This document shows, piece by piece, positions 48,063-56,985 of a stretch of 64,000 bases of DNA. Source of the stretch: Aminobacter anthyllidis (GTDB lineage: Bacteria > Pseudomonadota > Alphaproteobacteria > Rhizobiales > Rhizobiaceae). The DNA is taken from positions 744,001 to 808,000 of the forward strand of contig NZ_JAFLWW010000003.1 of the NCBI RefSeq assembly GCF_018555685.1. The letters are read 5' to 3'. Position numbers and translations under genes: made by a program. Each line of letters opens with the position of its first letter. Within the stretch, counting starts at the first letter, position 1. The notes below the pieces were generated by a model, which saw only the letters and a list, made by a program, of their open reading frames with translations, had not been told where the DNA came from and ran no database searches.

Positions 48063-49973
48063 ATGGACACCGGCCTGACCACGATTTCCGAAGCCGACAT
48101 CGAGAAGCACCGCGCCACCGCGCAGAGCTTCATCACCCGCATCGTCGTGCTGGAGGATTCCTCCGGCCAGTCGGGCACGGCCCTTGCCGGCACCAACCGC
48201 CGCTTTGTCTCGACGGTTTCAACCGGTTCGATCCGCAAGACGCGCGAGGTCGAACTGCAGAAGACCGTCACGGCCATCCGCCCCGACGATCAGCTGATGT
48301 CGATCCCGCAACATACGCTTTTGTTCCGTGCCCGGCGCGGCATCGCGGTGGCGCTCGCCGTCTCCGACATCTTCTCGCGCTCGACGGATCTCGAAGCGCT
48401 GCAGGCCAAGAACGCGCGTGCCCCGCTCGAAGGCGACGAGGCCGGCCACTTCAAGAAGCTGCTGTCGGCATCGGCCTATGTCGCGGCCTTCACGCTCGCC
48501 TCCTACCTCGCCCAGCTGATCGACAGCGACGGCGAGGCGCCCAATGACGTCACCGAACCCGACTTCCTGTTCGACACGCCGCAGGATGCGGTGAAGTCGA
48601 TCGTCTCGGGCCTCGACCGGGCGCTTGTCGGCGCCAAGGACGACGCCGATCTTTTGACCCGCGCCCGCGCCTTTGCCCGCGTCGCGATCGAAGGGCTTTT
48701 GCAGCGCAAGGGCCGCTTCGACGGGCTTGGCGCCTTCGAGAACGCCCACATCCGCATCGACACCGACGACTTCACCCTTGACGGCTTCGATGTCGCGCCG
48801 GGCAAGAAGTCGAAGCCGCTGGTGATGACCTTCAAGAAGCCGGAAGAGGTTGTCGGCAATCACATCGCCAAGTTCCAGTCGGTCAGGCTTGCCAAGATGC
48901 TGATGGCCTACGACTTCGAGCGCGAACTGAACCCCTTCGTCGAGCTTGGCGGCTTCCTGTTCACCTTCATCGGCGATGGCGCGCCGGGCACCGGCAAGAC
49001 GACGCTGATCCAGATGATCGCCGGCCTGGTCAACAATTACTGCCAGGTCGCCGGTTATCCCTTTGCCTACGAAAATTTCGGCGTCGACCAGATCTCGTCC
49101 TACCAGGGCAAGTCGGGCCAGAACTGCCGCCAGTTCATCAACAACGTGCTCAACCCGCGCGCCATCGGTTTCGGCACCATCGACGACATCGACCAGGTGG
49201 CGGCCAAGCGCTCCGACGACCGGGCCTCGGCCGGCCAGCAAGAAATCACCGGCGTGCTGATGGACGCCTTTGCCGGCGCAGGGACCGTGGTGCGCGGCAA
49301 CTGCTCGTTCGGCATGTTCTCCAACTATCCCGAGAATGTCGACGATGCGCTGCGCCAGCGCGCCGGCGCCCGCTGGCTGGTCGACGGGCCGCAGACCCGC
49401 GACGACTACATCGACATCTTCGTCCTGCTCGCCGGCAAGAACCACAAGATACCGCTCGGCGAGCACGATCTCTATGCCGCGCAGGAAATCCAGCGCGCCG
49501 TGACCGAGGCCTATGAAGAGCATGCGAAGCCGCAGGAAGACGGGCTGGAAAAGGTCTTCGAGCGCTTCATGAAGGACAATGGCGAACCGAAGACGCTGGC
49601 CGACGTCGGCACCTATCTGCACATGATCAAGGAGGCCGAGCCGCGCTTCACCGGCCGAGCCATCAAGAACGTCACCGACGCGATCAAGATGCGCGCCATG
49701 GACATCGAACTGCCCGACGAATGGTTCGAAAAACCGGAAGCCTTCATGCACAAGGGCTACGACGAGAAGAAGGCGATGATCGAGGAGCTGCGCGGGCCAT
49801 TCTCGATGGACATGGTGATGCAGGAGATCAACCGCTACGCCGATAGCGAATTCCGCTACTCCGACAAGTCGGACGATGCCGCGGTGTCGAAGCTGCTCCG
49901 CGATGCGCGACTCCGGGAGCGCGCAGCGAAGGAGATGGAGGAGCTGAAGGCGAAGGGGCTTTGGAATGCGTGA
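48063..49973 (+). CDS. AAA+ ATPase of an uncharacterised module
   Basis: 636 aa. The first 270 residues have no known domain. The AAA+ core has Walker A GDGAPGTGKT (residues 304-313), a Walker B-like GFGTIDDIDQVA, and an arginine-finger-like RQRAGARWLVDG. The C-terminus is charged and helical (LRDARLRERAAKEMEELKAK). It is not MoxR (Walker A is APGTGKT, not GLAKT) nor FtsH (no protease domain or membrane helix). A ring ATPase remodelling a protein complex with the flanking genes is inferred. Confidence 0.85.
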   Translation: MDTGLTTISEADIEKHRATAQSFITRIVVLEDSSGQSGTALAGTNRRFVSTVSTGSIRKTREVELQKTVTAIRPDDQLMSIPQHTLLFRARRGIAVALAVSDIFSRSTDLEALQAKNARAPLEGDEAGHFKKLLSASAYVAAFTLASYLAQLIDSDGEAPNDVTEPDFLFDTPQDAVKSIVSGLDRALVGAKDDADLLTRARAFARVAIEGLLQRKGRFDGLGAFENAHIRIDTDDFTLDGFDVAPGKKSKPLVMTFKKPEEVVGNHIAKFQSVRLAKMLMAYDFERELNPFVELGGFLFTFIGDGAPGTGKTTLIQMIAGLVNNYCQVAGYPFAYENFGVDQISSYQGKSGQNCRQFINNVLNPRAIGFGTIDDIDQVAAKRSDDRASAGQQEITGVLMDAFAGAGTVVRGNCSFGMFSNYPENVDDALRQRAGARWLVDGPQTRDDYIDIFVLLAGKNHKIPLGEHDLYAAQEIQRAVTEAYEEHAKPQEDGLEKVFERFMKDNGEPKTLADVGTYLHMIKEAEPRFTGRAIKNVTDAIKMRAMDIELPDEWFEKPEAFMHKGYDEKKAMIEELRGPFSMDMVMQEINRYADSEFRYSDKSDDAAVSKLLRDARLRERAAKEMEELKAKGLWNA

Positions 49974-49976
49974 GCT

Positions 49977-50072
49977 TTCCTTCTCCCCGTGAAGAACGGG
50001 GAAAGAGGTTAGCCGCAACGTTGGCTTCCCCCTCGCCCCGTTCTTACGGGGAGAGGGTAAGGGTGAGGGGCA
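49977..50072. repeat. paired palindromic repeats left of the DUF559 gene
   Basis: CTTCTCCCCGT/ACGGGGAAAG (49980-50005) and the mirror-type unit CCCTCGCCCCGT/ACGGGGAGAGGG (50029-50057) followed by TAAGGGTGAGGGGC. Same 'CTCTCCCCGT' family as at 13566-13690. It begins three bases after the AAA+ stop. Confidence 0.85.
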
Positions 50073-50077
50073 GCGCA

Positions 50078-50605
50078 GTGCGTAGCGGAAATGAACGTGC
50101 CCGAAGTATCGCTCGCAGACTCAGGCAAGGTGGCAACGATTCCGAAGACGCCTTGTGGAGCGAGCTACGAGATCGACGGCTCAACGGCTTCAAGTTCGTT
50201 CGGCAGCTGCCAATAGGACCTTATTTCGCAGACTTTGCCTGCAGAGAACAAAAGCTTGTTGTGGAATTGGATGGCAGCCAACACGCTCAAAGTCAGCGAG
50301 ACGAAACACGGGATCAATATATGATCTCGGAACGATGGTCTGTCTTGCGCTTATGGAATGTCGATGCCCTAAAGGAGCGGCAAGCTGTGTTGGATACTAT
50401 ATTGGCTGCCCGGAGGGGCGATTGGATCGATGTGTCGACGCGCCAGATCTCCGTTTCAAGGCAGCAGCTGAGTATGGAGCAAAAGATTGATAGCTGGCGC
50501 CGCCCCTCATCCCCTGCCGGACCTTCTCCCCGTAATGACGGGGAGAAGGAAGACGGCCGCAACGTTCACGCCCTCCTCTCCTCGTCCTTCACGGAGAGTG
50601 GCTGA
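50078..50605 (+). CDS. DUF559 (Vsr-like) endonuclease-domain protein inside a repeat cassette
   Basis: 175 aa. The DUF559 core (residues about 20-120) has LWSELRDRRLNGFKFVRQLPIG, YFADFACREQKLVVELDGSQH and SVLRLWN; D and E-x-D positions fit the PD-(D/E)xK nuclease fold. The GTG at 50078 is seven bases from GAGGGG, itself part of the repeat; the gene also ends inside repeat sequence (from about residue 145). The coding core is less GC-rich than its neighbours. No methyltransferase or toxin-antitoxin partner is adjacent. Confidence 0.8.
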   Translation: MRSGNERARSIARRLRQGGNDSEDALWSELRDRRLNGFKFVRQLPIGPYFADFACREQKLVVELDGSQHAQSQRDETRDQYMISERWSVLRLWNVDALKERQAVLDTILAARRGDWIDVSTRQISVSRQQLSMEQKIDSWRRPSSPAGPSPRNDGEKEDGRNVHALLSSSFTESG

Positions 50606-50616
50606 GGGTGAGGGGC
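50498..50616. repeat. paired palindromic repeats right of the DUF559 gene
   Basis: CGCCCCTCATCCCCTGCCGG with CCTTCTCCCCGT/ACGGGGAGAAGG (50522-50549), then TCTCCTCGTCCTTCACGGAGA (50577-50597) and GAGGGTGAGGGGC. It mirrors the pair on the left side and ends eight bases before the next gene of the module. Confidence 0.85.
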
Positions 50617-50623
50617 AATCCTG

Positions 50624-51910
50624 ATGGACCTGCTGCGCGACAACGAACTGATCTATGGCCGGCTTTTGCCGGTCGACGAACCACACCTCATCGACCGCTA
50701 CAACAAGGCGCTGAAGGCATTCGGGCTCGAACCAACAAAGCTCAAGAGTTTCGAGATCGACCGGACCGGCTTTTCGCCAGAGATCGCCGAGGAGCTCGGC
50801 GACTACCAGTATCTCGACCCCAATGAGGTCAACCGCCGCTTCATCATCCTGACGCCGTCGCAGATCGACCTGCCGGTGGTGCACACGGCATTTTCCAACA
50901 CCTCGCAGCTGCTGTTCGAGTTCATGTCGAAGAACCAGCGCGCCATCGACGCGCTGACGATCAAGGACGTGATCTATGGCGAGATCGAGGACTCTGTGTC
51001 CAAGGTCGAGGACATCGAGGACCTGTTGTCGATCAGCCAGGTCGAGTTCCGCGTGCTGTCGGCCGAGGACGTGCTTGGCAAGGCGGCCGAGCTCGGCAAG
51101 CTTGTCGACAAGCTGAAGCAGGAGCCGGAAGCCTGGCGTGACGACGCGATGCTTCAGCGCATGGTCGATCTGGCCAAGGTCTGCGGCGACATCCGCGAGA
51201 ACGCGCTGGTGCCGGACCAGGTCATCTTCCGCCACAACGCGTTCTGGACCAGCCATTTCGGCGGGCTCTACGTCTTCGTCGATCCCGAAGTGACGACAGT
51301 GATCTCCGACCCGTCGGCGCCGGGCTTCCGCCGCTCGCGGCCGTGGCAGGTGAGCTATCTCTCGATCAAGGACGCCGACAAGGTGTTCAAGTTCCTGGCC
51401 TCGACCGGCCGGCTCGACTTGCCGCGCGCCTCGTGGATCGAAAGCTCCGGCTATCTCGAGCACCGCGCCGAAATGGCGGTGCGGGCGCTGATCCAGCAAG
51501 CTGAGCCCAAGCGCGACATCGGCAAGGTCGACAAGGTCTGGCTGCAGACCTGGATCCATGGCCATGCCGATGTGATCAACCGCGACGGCAACTTCCCCTT
51601 CCTCAACGGTGCCAAGCGCGAGATCGCGCAACTCGGCCAGTTGAGGCTGGAGGAAGTGTTTCCGCTGCACCGCTTCCTGGTGGTGCGCGCCAAGGCCGAT
51701 CATCCCGACGCCTGGCTGACCAACCGGCTGATCTCTGAATTCGTGCCGTCGGACTTCGTGTCGCGCTACGTCTTCAACAAGCAAGGCTTCTACAAGGATT
51801 ATGAAGAGCTCAACGAGACCCGGCGATCCAATGTTGTGGACACGTTGAAAACCTCATATCTGAAAGACAAGGCGGCGTTCCGCGCACAGCTCTACGGCCT
51901 GACCGACTGA
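50624..51910 (+). CDS. protein of unknown function, DUF6638-like
   Basis: 428 aa, cytoplasmic. N-terminal LLRDNELIYGRLLPVDEPHL, then a central region (EIEDSVSKVEDIEDLLSISQ) and C-terminal DFVSRYVFNKQGFYKDYEEL. I associate it with DUF6638 from memory, unchecked. It follows the repeat cassette, and precedes the DUF2333 gene by 11 bases. It probably belonged with the AAA+ gene before the cassette came in. Confidence 0.72.
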   Translation: MDLLRDNELIYGRLLPVDEPHLIDRYNKALKAFGLEPTKLKSFEIDRTGFSPEIAEELGDYQYLDPNEVNRRFIILTPSQIDLPVVHTAFSNTSQLLFEFMSKNQRAIDALTIKDVIYGEIEDSVSKVEDIEDLLSISQVEFRVLSAEDVLGKAAELGKLVDKLKQEPEAWRDDAMLQRMVDLAKVCGDIRENALVPDQVIFRHNAFWTSHFGGLYVFVDPEVTTVISDPSAPGFRRSRPWQVSYLSIKDADKVFKFLASTGRLDLPRASWIESSGYLEHRAEMAVRALIQQAEPKRDIGKVDKVWLQTWIHGHADVINRDGNFPFLNGAKREIAQLGQLRLEEVFPLHRFLVVRAKADHPDAWLTNRLISEFVPSDFVSRYVFNKQGFYKDYEELNETRRSNVVDTLKTSYLKDKAAFRAQLYGLTD

Positions 51911-51921
51911 GGGGGTTCCAT

Positions 51922-53046
51922 ATGCTTGATCCGATCGTGAATTTCTTCACCCGGATATTCCAGCTGATCGGCCGGGGCCTCGGCTTCGTCGTCGGCATCT
52001 TGTTGCTGCCGTTCATCTGGGCCTGGCGCTGGTACATCCAGCGTGGCTGGATCCTCAAGACGGTGCTTGGTGCCGCGGTTGCAGGCCTGGTGGCGCTTTA
52101 CGGCTATTTCGTCTGGAACACCCAGGCCTGGACCAACTTCAACCCGGATTACGTCGCGGCGCACAACTTCGAGAACCGCAACGTCTCGGCCGGCGAGCAG
52201 GTTGTCGCCGGCAGCGGCACCGACACTGCCAAGACCTGCGGCCGTTCGGCAATCGCCGACATCTCGGCGGAACTTACCAACTTCAACGTCAACGAGAACG
52301 CCTGGATCTCGTCGATGATCCTCTACAAGACCGGCCTGTTCGGGCTGTCGTGGGATCACACCCCGTTCCTTGACAACAAGGCCTCGTTCCAGCGCGGCAT
52401 CAACCAGGCCATCCGCCGCACGACGACCGAGCTCGCCGACAATCTCGGCCGCGTCCGCGGCACCAGCCAGGTCGATTCCGACCTGCAGGACGCGCGTGGC
52501 AACATGCAGTTCGACGAATACACTTGGTATTTCGGCCTGACCCCGTTCGGCCCCAAGACGCCGACGCCGAGCTATTATCGTTCGGCGATCAAGAGCCTCA
52601 ACAACTTCAACGCCCGGCTGGAGAAATGCGAAGCGGTGTTCGACGCCCGCGCCGACAATCTGATCCAGTTCATCGATCGTATCTCGAACGACATCGGCGC
52701 CACCTCCGCGATCCTCAAGGACCGGGCCGAGAACTTCAACAATGGCTGGTTCGACCCGCGCGCCGACGACCGCTTCTGGTTCGCCTATGGCCAGCTCTAC
52801 GGCTATTACGGCCTGCTCAAGGCGACCCATGCCGACTTCGAGGACGTTCTGCGCACCCGCAACCTCGACAATCTGTGGGACACGATGGAGCAGCAGACGC
52901 GTTCGGCGCTCAACATCCAGCCCTTCATTGTCTCCAACGGCGCCGAGGATGGCTGGTTCATGCCCTCGCACCTGATCACCATGGGCTTCTACATCCTGCG
53001 CGTGCGCTCAAACCTCGTCGAGATCAGCAACGTGCTGAGCAGGTAG
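51922..53046 (+). CDS. DUF2333 protein, membrane-anchored
   Basis: 374 aa. Two N-terminal hydrophobic segments (GLGFVVGILLLPFIWAW and TVLGAAVAGLVALYGYFVW) and a large periplasmic domain with WISSMILYKTGLFGLSWDHTPFLDNKASFQRG, then FDPRADDRFWFAYGQLYGYYG, typical of DUF2333. It is probably the envelope component of the module. Function is unknown for the family. Confidence 0.9.
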   Translation: MLDPIVNFFTRIFQLIGRGLGFVVGILLLPFIWAWRWYIQRGWILKTVLGAAVAGLVALYGYFVWNTQAWTNFNPDYVAAHNFENRNVSAGEQVVAGSGTDTAKTCGRSAIADISAELTNFNVNENAWISSMILYKTGLFGLSWDHTPFLDNKASFQRGINQAIRRTTTELADNLGRVRGTSQVDSDLQDARGNMQFDEYTWYFGLTPFGPKTPTPSYYRSAIKSLNNFNARLEKCEAVFDARADNLIQFIDRISNDIGATSAILKDRAENFNNGWFDPRADDRFWFAYGQLYGYYGLLKATHADFEDVLRTRNLDNLWDTMEQQTRSALNIQPFIVSNGAEDGWFMPSHLITMGFYILRVRSNLVEISNVLSR

Positions 53047-53146
53047 CGAATGGCGAATGGCGAACGGTGAGTAGCGAATAGGGAGTGGTGGGATAAGGCG
53101 CTGTGCAACCACAGCCCCCTACTCCCTATTCGCTCTCTCGCCCCTG
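53044..53146. repeat. inverted and short direct repeats after the DUF2333 gene
   Basis: Short GCGAATGG-type direct repeats (53045-53070) followed by an inverted repeat AGCGAATAGGGAGT (53073-53086) / ACTCCCTATTCGCT (53121-53134) with a 34-base loop. It marks the end of the module and may work as a terminator. Confidence 0.7.
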
Positions 53147-53265
53147 TCGCAATCCGTGCATTGGGCGGCTGTTTTGAGACGGCAAGGAACGCTGATGTCG
53201 CGCTTGTATGGCCGCGACAGGGATGGCCATGGCGCCATTGGGACAATCATTGCGGAGGAGCCGTC

Positions 53266-54945
53266 ATGGCCGAATTCAAGACCGACATCGAGATAGCGCG
53301 CGCTGCGAAGAAGAAGCCGATCCAGGAGGTCGGTGCCAAGATCGGCATTCCGAGCGAGCATCTTTTGCCCTATGGCCACGACAAGGCGAAGATCTCGGCC
53401 GAGTTCATCGCCAATGCGCGCAAGAACAAGGACGGCAAGCTGATCCTGGTCACCGCGATCAACCCGACGCCCGCCGGCGAAGGCAAGACCACGACCACCG
53501 TCGGCCTCGGTGACGGTTTGAACCGCATCGGCAGGAAGGCGATCGTGTGCATCCGCGAAGCCTCGCTTGGACCCAATTTCGGCGTCAAGGGCGGTGCGGC
53601 CGGCGGCGGATATGCCCAGGTCGTGCCTATGGAGGACATGAACCTCCACTTCACCGGCGACTTCCACGCCATCACCACCGCGCACAACCTGTTGTCGGCG
53701 CTGATCGACAACCACATCTACTGGGGCAACGAGCTCGGCATCGACACCCGCCGCGTCGTCTGGCGCCGGGTGATGGACATGAACGACCGCGCCCTGCGCG
53801 AGATCAACTGCTCGCTCGGCGGCGTCGCCAACGGTTTTCCGCGTGAAGCCGGCTTCGACATCACGGTGGCCTCGGAAGTCATGGCGATCCTGTGCCTGGC
53901 GACCGACCTCAAGGACCTCGAAAAGCGCCTCGGCGACATCATCGTTGCCTATCGCCGCGACAAATCAGCCGTCTATGCCCGCGACCTCAAGGCCGACGGC
54001 GCCATGGCCGTGCTGCTCAAGGATGCGGTCCAGCCCAATTTGGTGCAGACGCTGGAAAACAACCCGGCCTTTGTCCATGGCGGCCCGTTCGCCAACATCG
54101 CCCATGGCTGCAACTCGGTGATCGCCACCACCACCGCCCTCAAGCTCGCCGACTATGTCGTCACCGAAGCCGGCTTCGGCGCTGACCTGGGTGCGGAGAA
54201 GTTCTTCGACATCAAGTGCCGCAAGGCTGGTTTGAAGCCTGCCGCCGCGGTCATCGTCGCCACCGTCCGCGCCATGAAGATGAATGGCGGCGTCAAGAAG
54301 GAAGAGCTCGGCAAGGAAAACGTCGATGCGGTGAAGAAGGGCTGCGCCAACCTTGGCCGCCACATCGAAAACGTCAAGCAGTTCGGCGTGCCGGTGGTTG
54401 TGGCGATGAACCACTTCGTCTCCGACACCGACGCCGAGATCGCGGCGATGAAGGACTATGTCGCCGGCATGGGCGCCGAAGCGATCCTGTGCAAGCACTG
54501 GGCCAAGGGTTCGGCCGGCATCGAGGAGCTCGCCCACAAGGTGGTGCAGCTCGCCGAGAGCGGCGCCTCGCAGTTCTCGCCGCTCTATCCCGACGAGATG
54601 AAGCTGTTCGACAAGATCGACACCATCGTCAAGCGCATCTACCGCGGCTCGGAGGCGATCGCCGACAAGTCGGTGCGCGACCAGCTGCATGCCTGGGAAG
54701 CCGCCGGCTACGGCCACCTGCCGGTGTGCATGGCCAAGACGCAATATTCGTTCTCGACCGACCCCAACCTGCGCGGCGCGCCCACTGACCATGTCGTGTC
54801 GGTGCGCGAGGTCAGGCTTTCGGCCGGTGCCGGCTTCATCGTCGCCATCTGCGGTGAGATCATGACCATGCCCGGCCTGCCAAGGGCACCCTCGTCGGAA
54901 AAGATCTTCCTCAACGAACAGGGCCAGATCGAAGGCCTGTTCTGA
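53266..54945 (+). CDS. fhs: formate-tetrahydrofolate ligase
   Basis: 559 aa, full length. P-loop [14 protein letters not shown] (about residues 66-79), [23 protein letters not shown], and the conserved C-terminal [21 protein letters not shown]. It makes 10-formyl-THF from formate, THF and ATP. Preceded by GGAGG before the ATG, and closed by a strong terminator, so monocistronic. Confidence 0.97.
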   Translation: MAEFKTDIEIARAAKKKPIQEVGAKIGIPSEHLLPYGHDKAKISAEFIANARKNKDGKLILVTAINPTPAGEGKTTTTVGLGDGLNRIGRKAIVCIREASLGPNFGVKGGAAGGGYAQVVPMEDMNLHFTGDFHAITTAHNLLSALIDNHIYWGNELGIDTRRVVWRRVMDMNDRALREINCSLGGVANGFPREAGFDITVASEVMAILCLATDLKDLEKRLGDIIVAYRRDKSAVYARDLKADGAMAVLLKDAVQPNLVQTLENNPAFVHGGPFANIAHGCNSVIATTTALKLADYVVTEAGFGADLGAEKFFDIKCRKAGLKPAAAVIVATVRAMKMNGGVKKEELGKENVDAVKKGCANLGRHIENVKQFGVPVVVAMNHFVSDTDAEIAAMKDYVAGMGAEAILCKHWAKGSAGIEELAHKVVQLAESGASQFSPLYPDEMKLFDKIDTIVKRIYRGSEAIADKSVRDQLHAWEAAGYGHLPVCMAKTQYSFSTDPNLRGAPTDHVVSVREVRLSAGAGFIVAICGEIMTMPGLPRAPSSEKIFLNEQGQIEGLF

Positions 54946-54971
54946 GAGCAGACTGGAATTCGCAGCAATCG

Positions 54972-55004
54972 AAGGGGCAAGGCCGAAAGGCCTTGCCCCT
55001 TTTC
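54972..55004 (+). terminator. terminator of fhs
   Basis: A perfect 13-bp stem (AAGGGGCAAGGCC 54972-54984, loop GAAA, complement 54989-55001) followed by TTTTCG. Confidence 0.95.
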
Positions 55005-55119
55005 GTTCAAGCAGCCAGCCGCCGTGCCCAGGCCTTCATCGCCGCCAGCTCCGCAGAACCGGATGAGTAGTCCCCCGCGCCGCATGAGGGTCAGACGCGT
55101 GCATGACCTGACGGCGCGC

Positions 55120-56586
55120 TTACGGCCCACCGATCCTGCTTACCGCCGCCGTCGATAGACTGACAAAGCGGTCGAGCAAGGCGAAGAACACGTCGATGGC
55201 GAAGCCAAAGACGAAGGCAAGCGTGAACAAGCCGAAGCCGATGGTCTGGAATGCTTCATTGTTGTTGAAGGTCCCGTCCCAGAACCACGCCAGCACCATT
55301 CCGGCCAGGGCGCCCAGAGCGACACGATAGATCATGCGCAGCAGTGACGGGTTTGGCAGGAACGGGTCGAGAATGCGCCGCATGAAGTACATCAGCGAGC
55401 CGAGCGCGCCATACAGGGCGGGCAGCGCCAGATAGGAATAGGTCGCCAGCCGCCCCGATATCTTGTTCTGGATGTCGATGAGATTGGGTATCGACTGTGA
55501 ATAGTAGTTCAGATTCATGCGGCAATTCTGGCGCATCAGATCGACGGTGTTGATGCCGAACGCGTCATCGAAGAGGTAGTTCACCTGGGTGATGAATGGC
55601 GACGATCCCGCCTGTTCGGATTTGGCACGTTCGATTTCGCCAAGATACTGGCAAAAATTCTGCAGCGAGCTGACGTCGAACGACGCATATTGCTCTTCAA
55701 ACTGCTTGGTGATGTCGTCGCTTACTTGCTGGGGCGTGCTTCCAGTTGAGTTTGTGGCGGTTGCCGGGCATCCCTGCCCCAGCAAGGCTCCTGCCCAGCA
55801 GACTGCATTTCGGATGCGGCCCAGGACGGCCAGTTGCGCATCTGCGGCAGCCAGGAAGGCATCACTCTTCTCCTTGACCAGTTTCAGCTCCTTGTCGAGC
55901 ATGGTCAGTTCGTAGACATACTGGAACGAGGCGTCCTGAGCGATGAGATTGCGCTGGACGGCGTCGACAGCATTCGTGGTGCCAGACTGCGAGGCGGCCG
56001 CTGGAGACACCGTTTTCGGTGCATCTGGCAAACCCGCCGCCCCATTGCCATCCGTTGAGGAGACCGGTGGCTGGCCGACCAGAATGTTTCCCGGCAGTTG
56101 ATGCTCGGCGATCAGCAGTTGCCGCTCCAGCCTGCTGTAGTGCAGTCCCGGGTTCTTGCCGGTGAGCAGCGAAAGCTGCTCATAAAGGGTCGCTCCGCTC
56201 TTGTAGGTGAGCGTGAGATTGCCGGCAGCAAACATCAGCAGCAGGGCAGCCAGCACAAAGCCGAGGTTTTTCAGCTTGTCGCGCAGCCGTTCCTTGTTTG
56301 GCCGCCATCCGCTTTGAAGCGCGCTGACGGTGGCCGCCGGAATTGCGACCCGAGACGCGGCCAACGCCGACTGAAGCTCGATCACCGCGGAGTTGGTGAA
56401 GATCCGGTCCATGTCCTGCAGAACCTTTGCCGCCGCGAACCTCCTGAAGAAATCCCCATCGGCCAGCAGCCCGGCGCGAACCGCGTATTTCGAGACCAGT
56501 TCAGCCTCGTCGATCAGTTCCTCAACGGCAGACGTGGCTGGAGGCGCGACCGGCTGTTTCCAAAAGATAAGACGATGCCACCACAT
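55120..56586 (-). CDS. membrane protein of unknown function
   Basis: 488 aa. One helix near residue 110 (LGFVLAALLLMFAAGNLTL), a long periplasmic-type helical domain with several cysteines (CWAGALLGQGC, NFCQYLGE, QNCRMNL), and three helices at the C-terminus (YLALPALYGALGSLMYFM, GALAGMVLAWFW, GLFTLAFVFGFAIDVFFAL). GGGGGGA before the ATG at 56586 decides the start. It follows a small secreted-protein gene by 11 bases. Family not recognised. Confidence 0.78.
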   Translation of the reverse strand: MWWHRLIFWKQPVAPPATSAVEELIDEAELVSKYAVRAGLLADGDFFRRFAAAKVLQDMDRIFTNSAVIELQSALAASRVAIPAATVSALQSGWRPNKERLRDKLKNLGFVLAALLLMFAAGNLTLTYKSGATLYEQLSLLTGKNPGLHYSRLERQLLIAEHQLPGNILVGQPPVSSTDGNGAAGLPDAPKTVSPAAASQSGTTNAVDAVQRNLIAQDASFQYVYELTMLDKELKLVKEKSDAFLAAADAQLAVLGRIRNAVCWAGALLGQGCPATATNSTGSTPQQVSDDITKQFEEQYASFDVSSLQNFCQYLGEIERAKSEQAGSSPFITQVNYLFDDAFGINTVDLMRQNCRMNLNYYSQSIPNLIDIQNKISGRLATYSYLALPALYGALGSLMYFMRRILDPFLPNPSLLRMIYRVALGALAGMVLAWFWDGTFNNNEAFQTIGFGLFTLAFVFGFAIDVFFALLDRFVSLSTAAVSRIGGP

Positions 56587-56597
56587 CCCCCGCCCCC

Positions 56598-56810
56598 CTA
56601 ACCCAACACGCCGGCAACGAAACCGTATGGCCCCGGGCAGCCGCAGGGAAATCCCGGCGGGCCGGGCGGGTTGGCCCAGCACCAGAAAGTGGGCGTGAAG
56701 CAGATGGTGCCCGGCTGGTGCGGCGGCACCTGAGCCAGCGCCGAATGTGTAAGAGCAATCACAACCCCGAAAATTAGCAGGATTGCGAGCCTAAGCTTCA
56801 CCGACGGCAT
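56598..56810 (-). CDS. tiny secreted Cys/Pro/Gly-rich protein
   Basis: 70 aa. A signal peptide (MPSVKLRLAILLIFGVVIAL..ALA) leaves a mature peptide of about 38 residues: QVPPHQPGTICFTPTFWCWA, PPGPPGFPCGCPG and a short tail. Four cysteines could form two disulfides. It is coupled to the membrane-protein gene 11 bases away. The ATG at 56810 is preferred over 56831 since the signal starts there. I recall similar short peptides in rhizobia but cannot name a function. Confidence 0.72.
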   Translation of the reverse strand: MPSVKLRLAILLIFGVVIALTHSALAQVPPHQPGTICFTPTFWCWANPPGPPGFPCGCPGPYGFVAGVLG

Positions 56811-56924
56811 CAAGCCCTCCCGGCCGCACATATATTATAAATTGTATCTCTAAATTCATACAATCAAAAGTAGAATCTCGCAATCGCCCTTTCGAACGGT
56901 CAGGCAAGACACGATCGAGATTGG

Positions 56925-56963
56925 AACCATAAGAAACGGCCGCCGCGACGTATCGCGGCGGCC
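56925..56963 (-). terminator. terminator of the acyl-CoA dehydrogenase gene
   Basis: An 11-bp stem (GGCCGCCGCGA 56938-56948, loop CGTA, complement 56953-56963). On the minus strand it is followed by GTTTCTTATGG, only partly T-rich. Confidence 0.7.
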
Positions 56964-56985
56964 GGCTGCCTTGGGAGGAGTTGGC

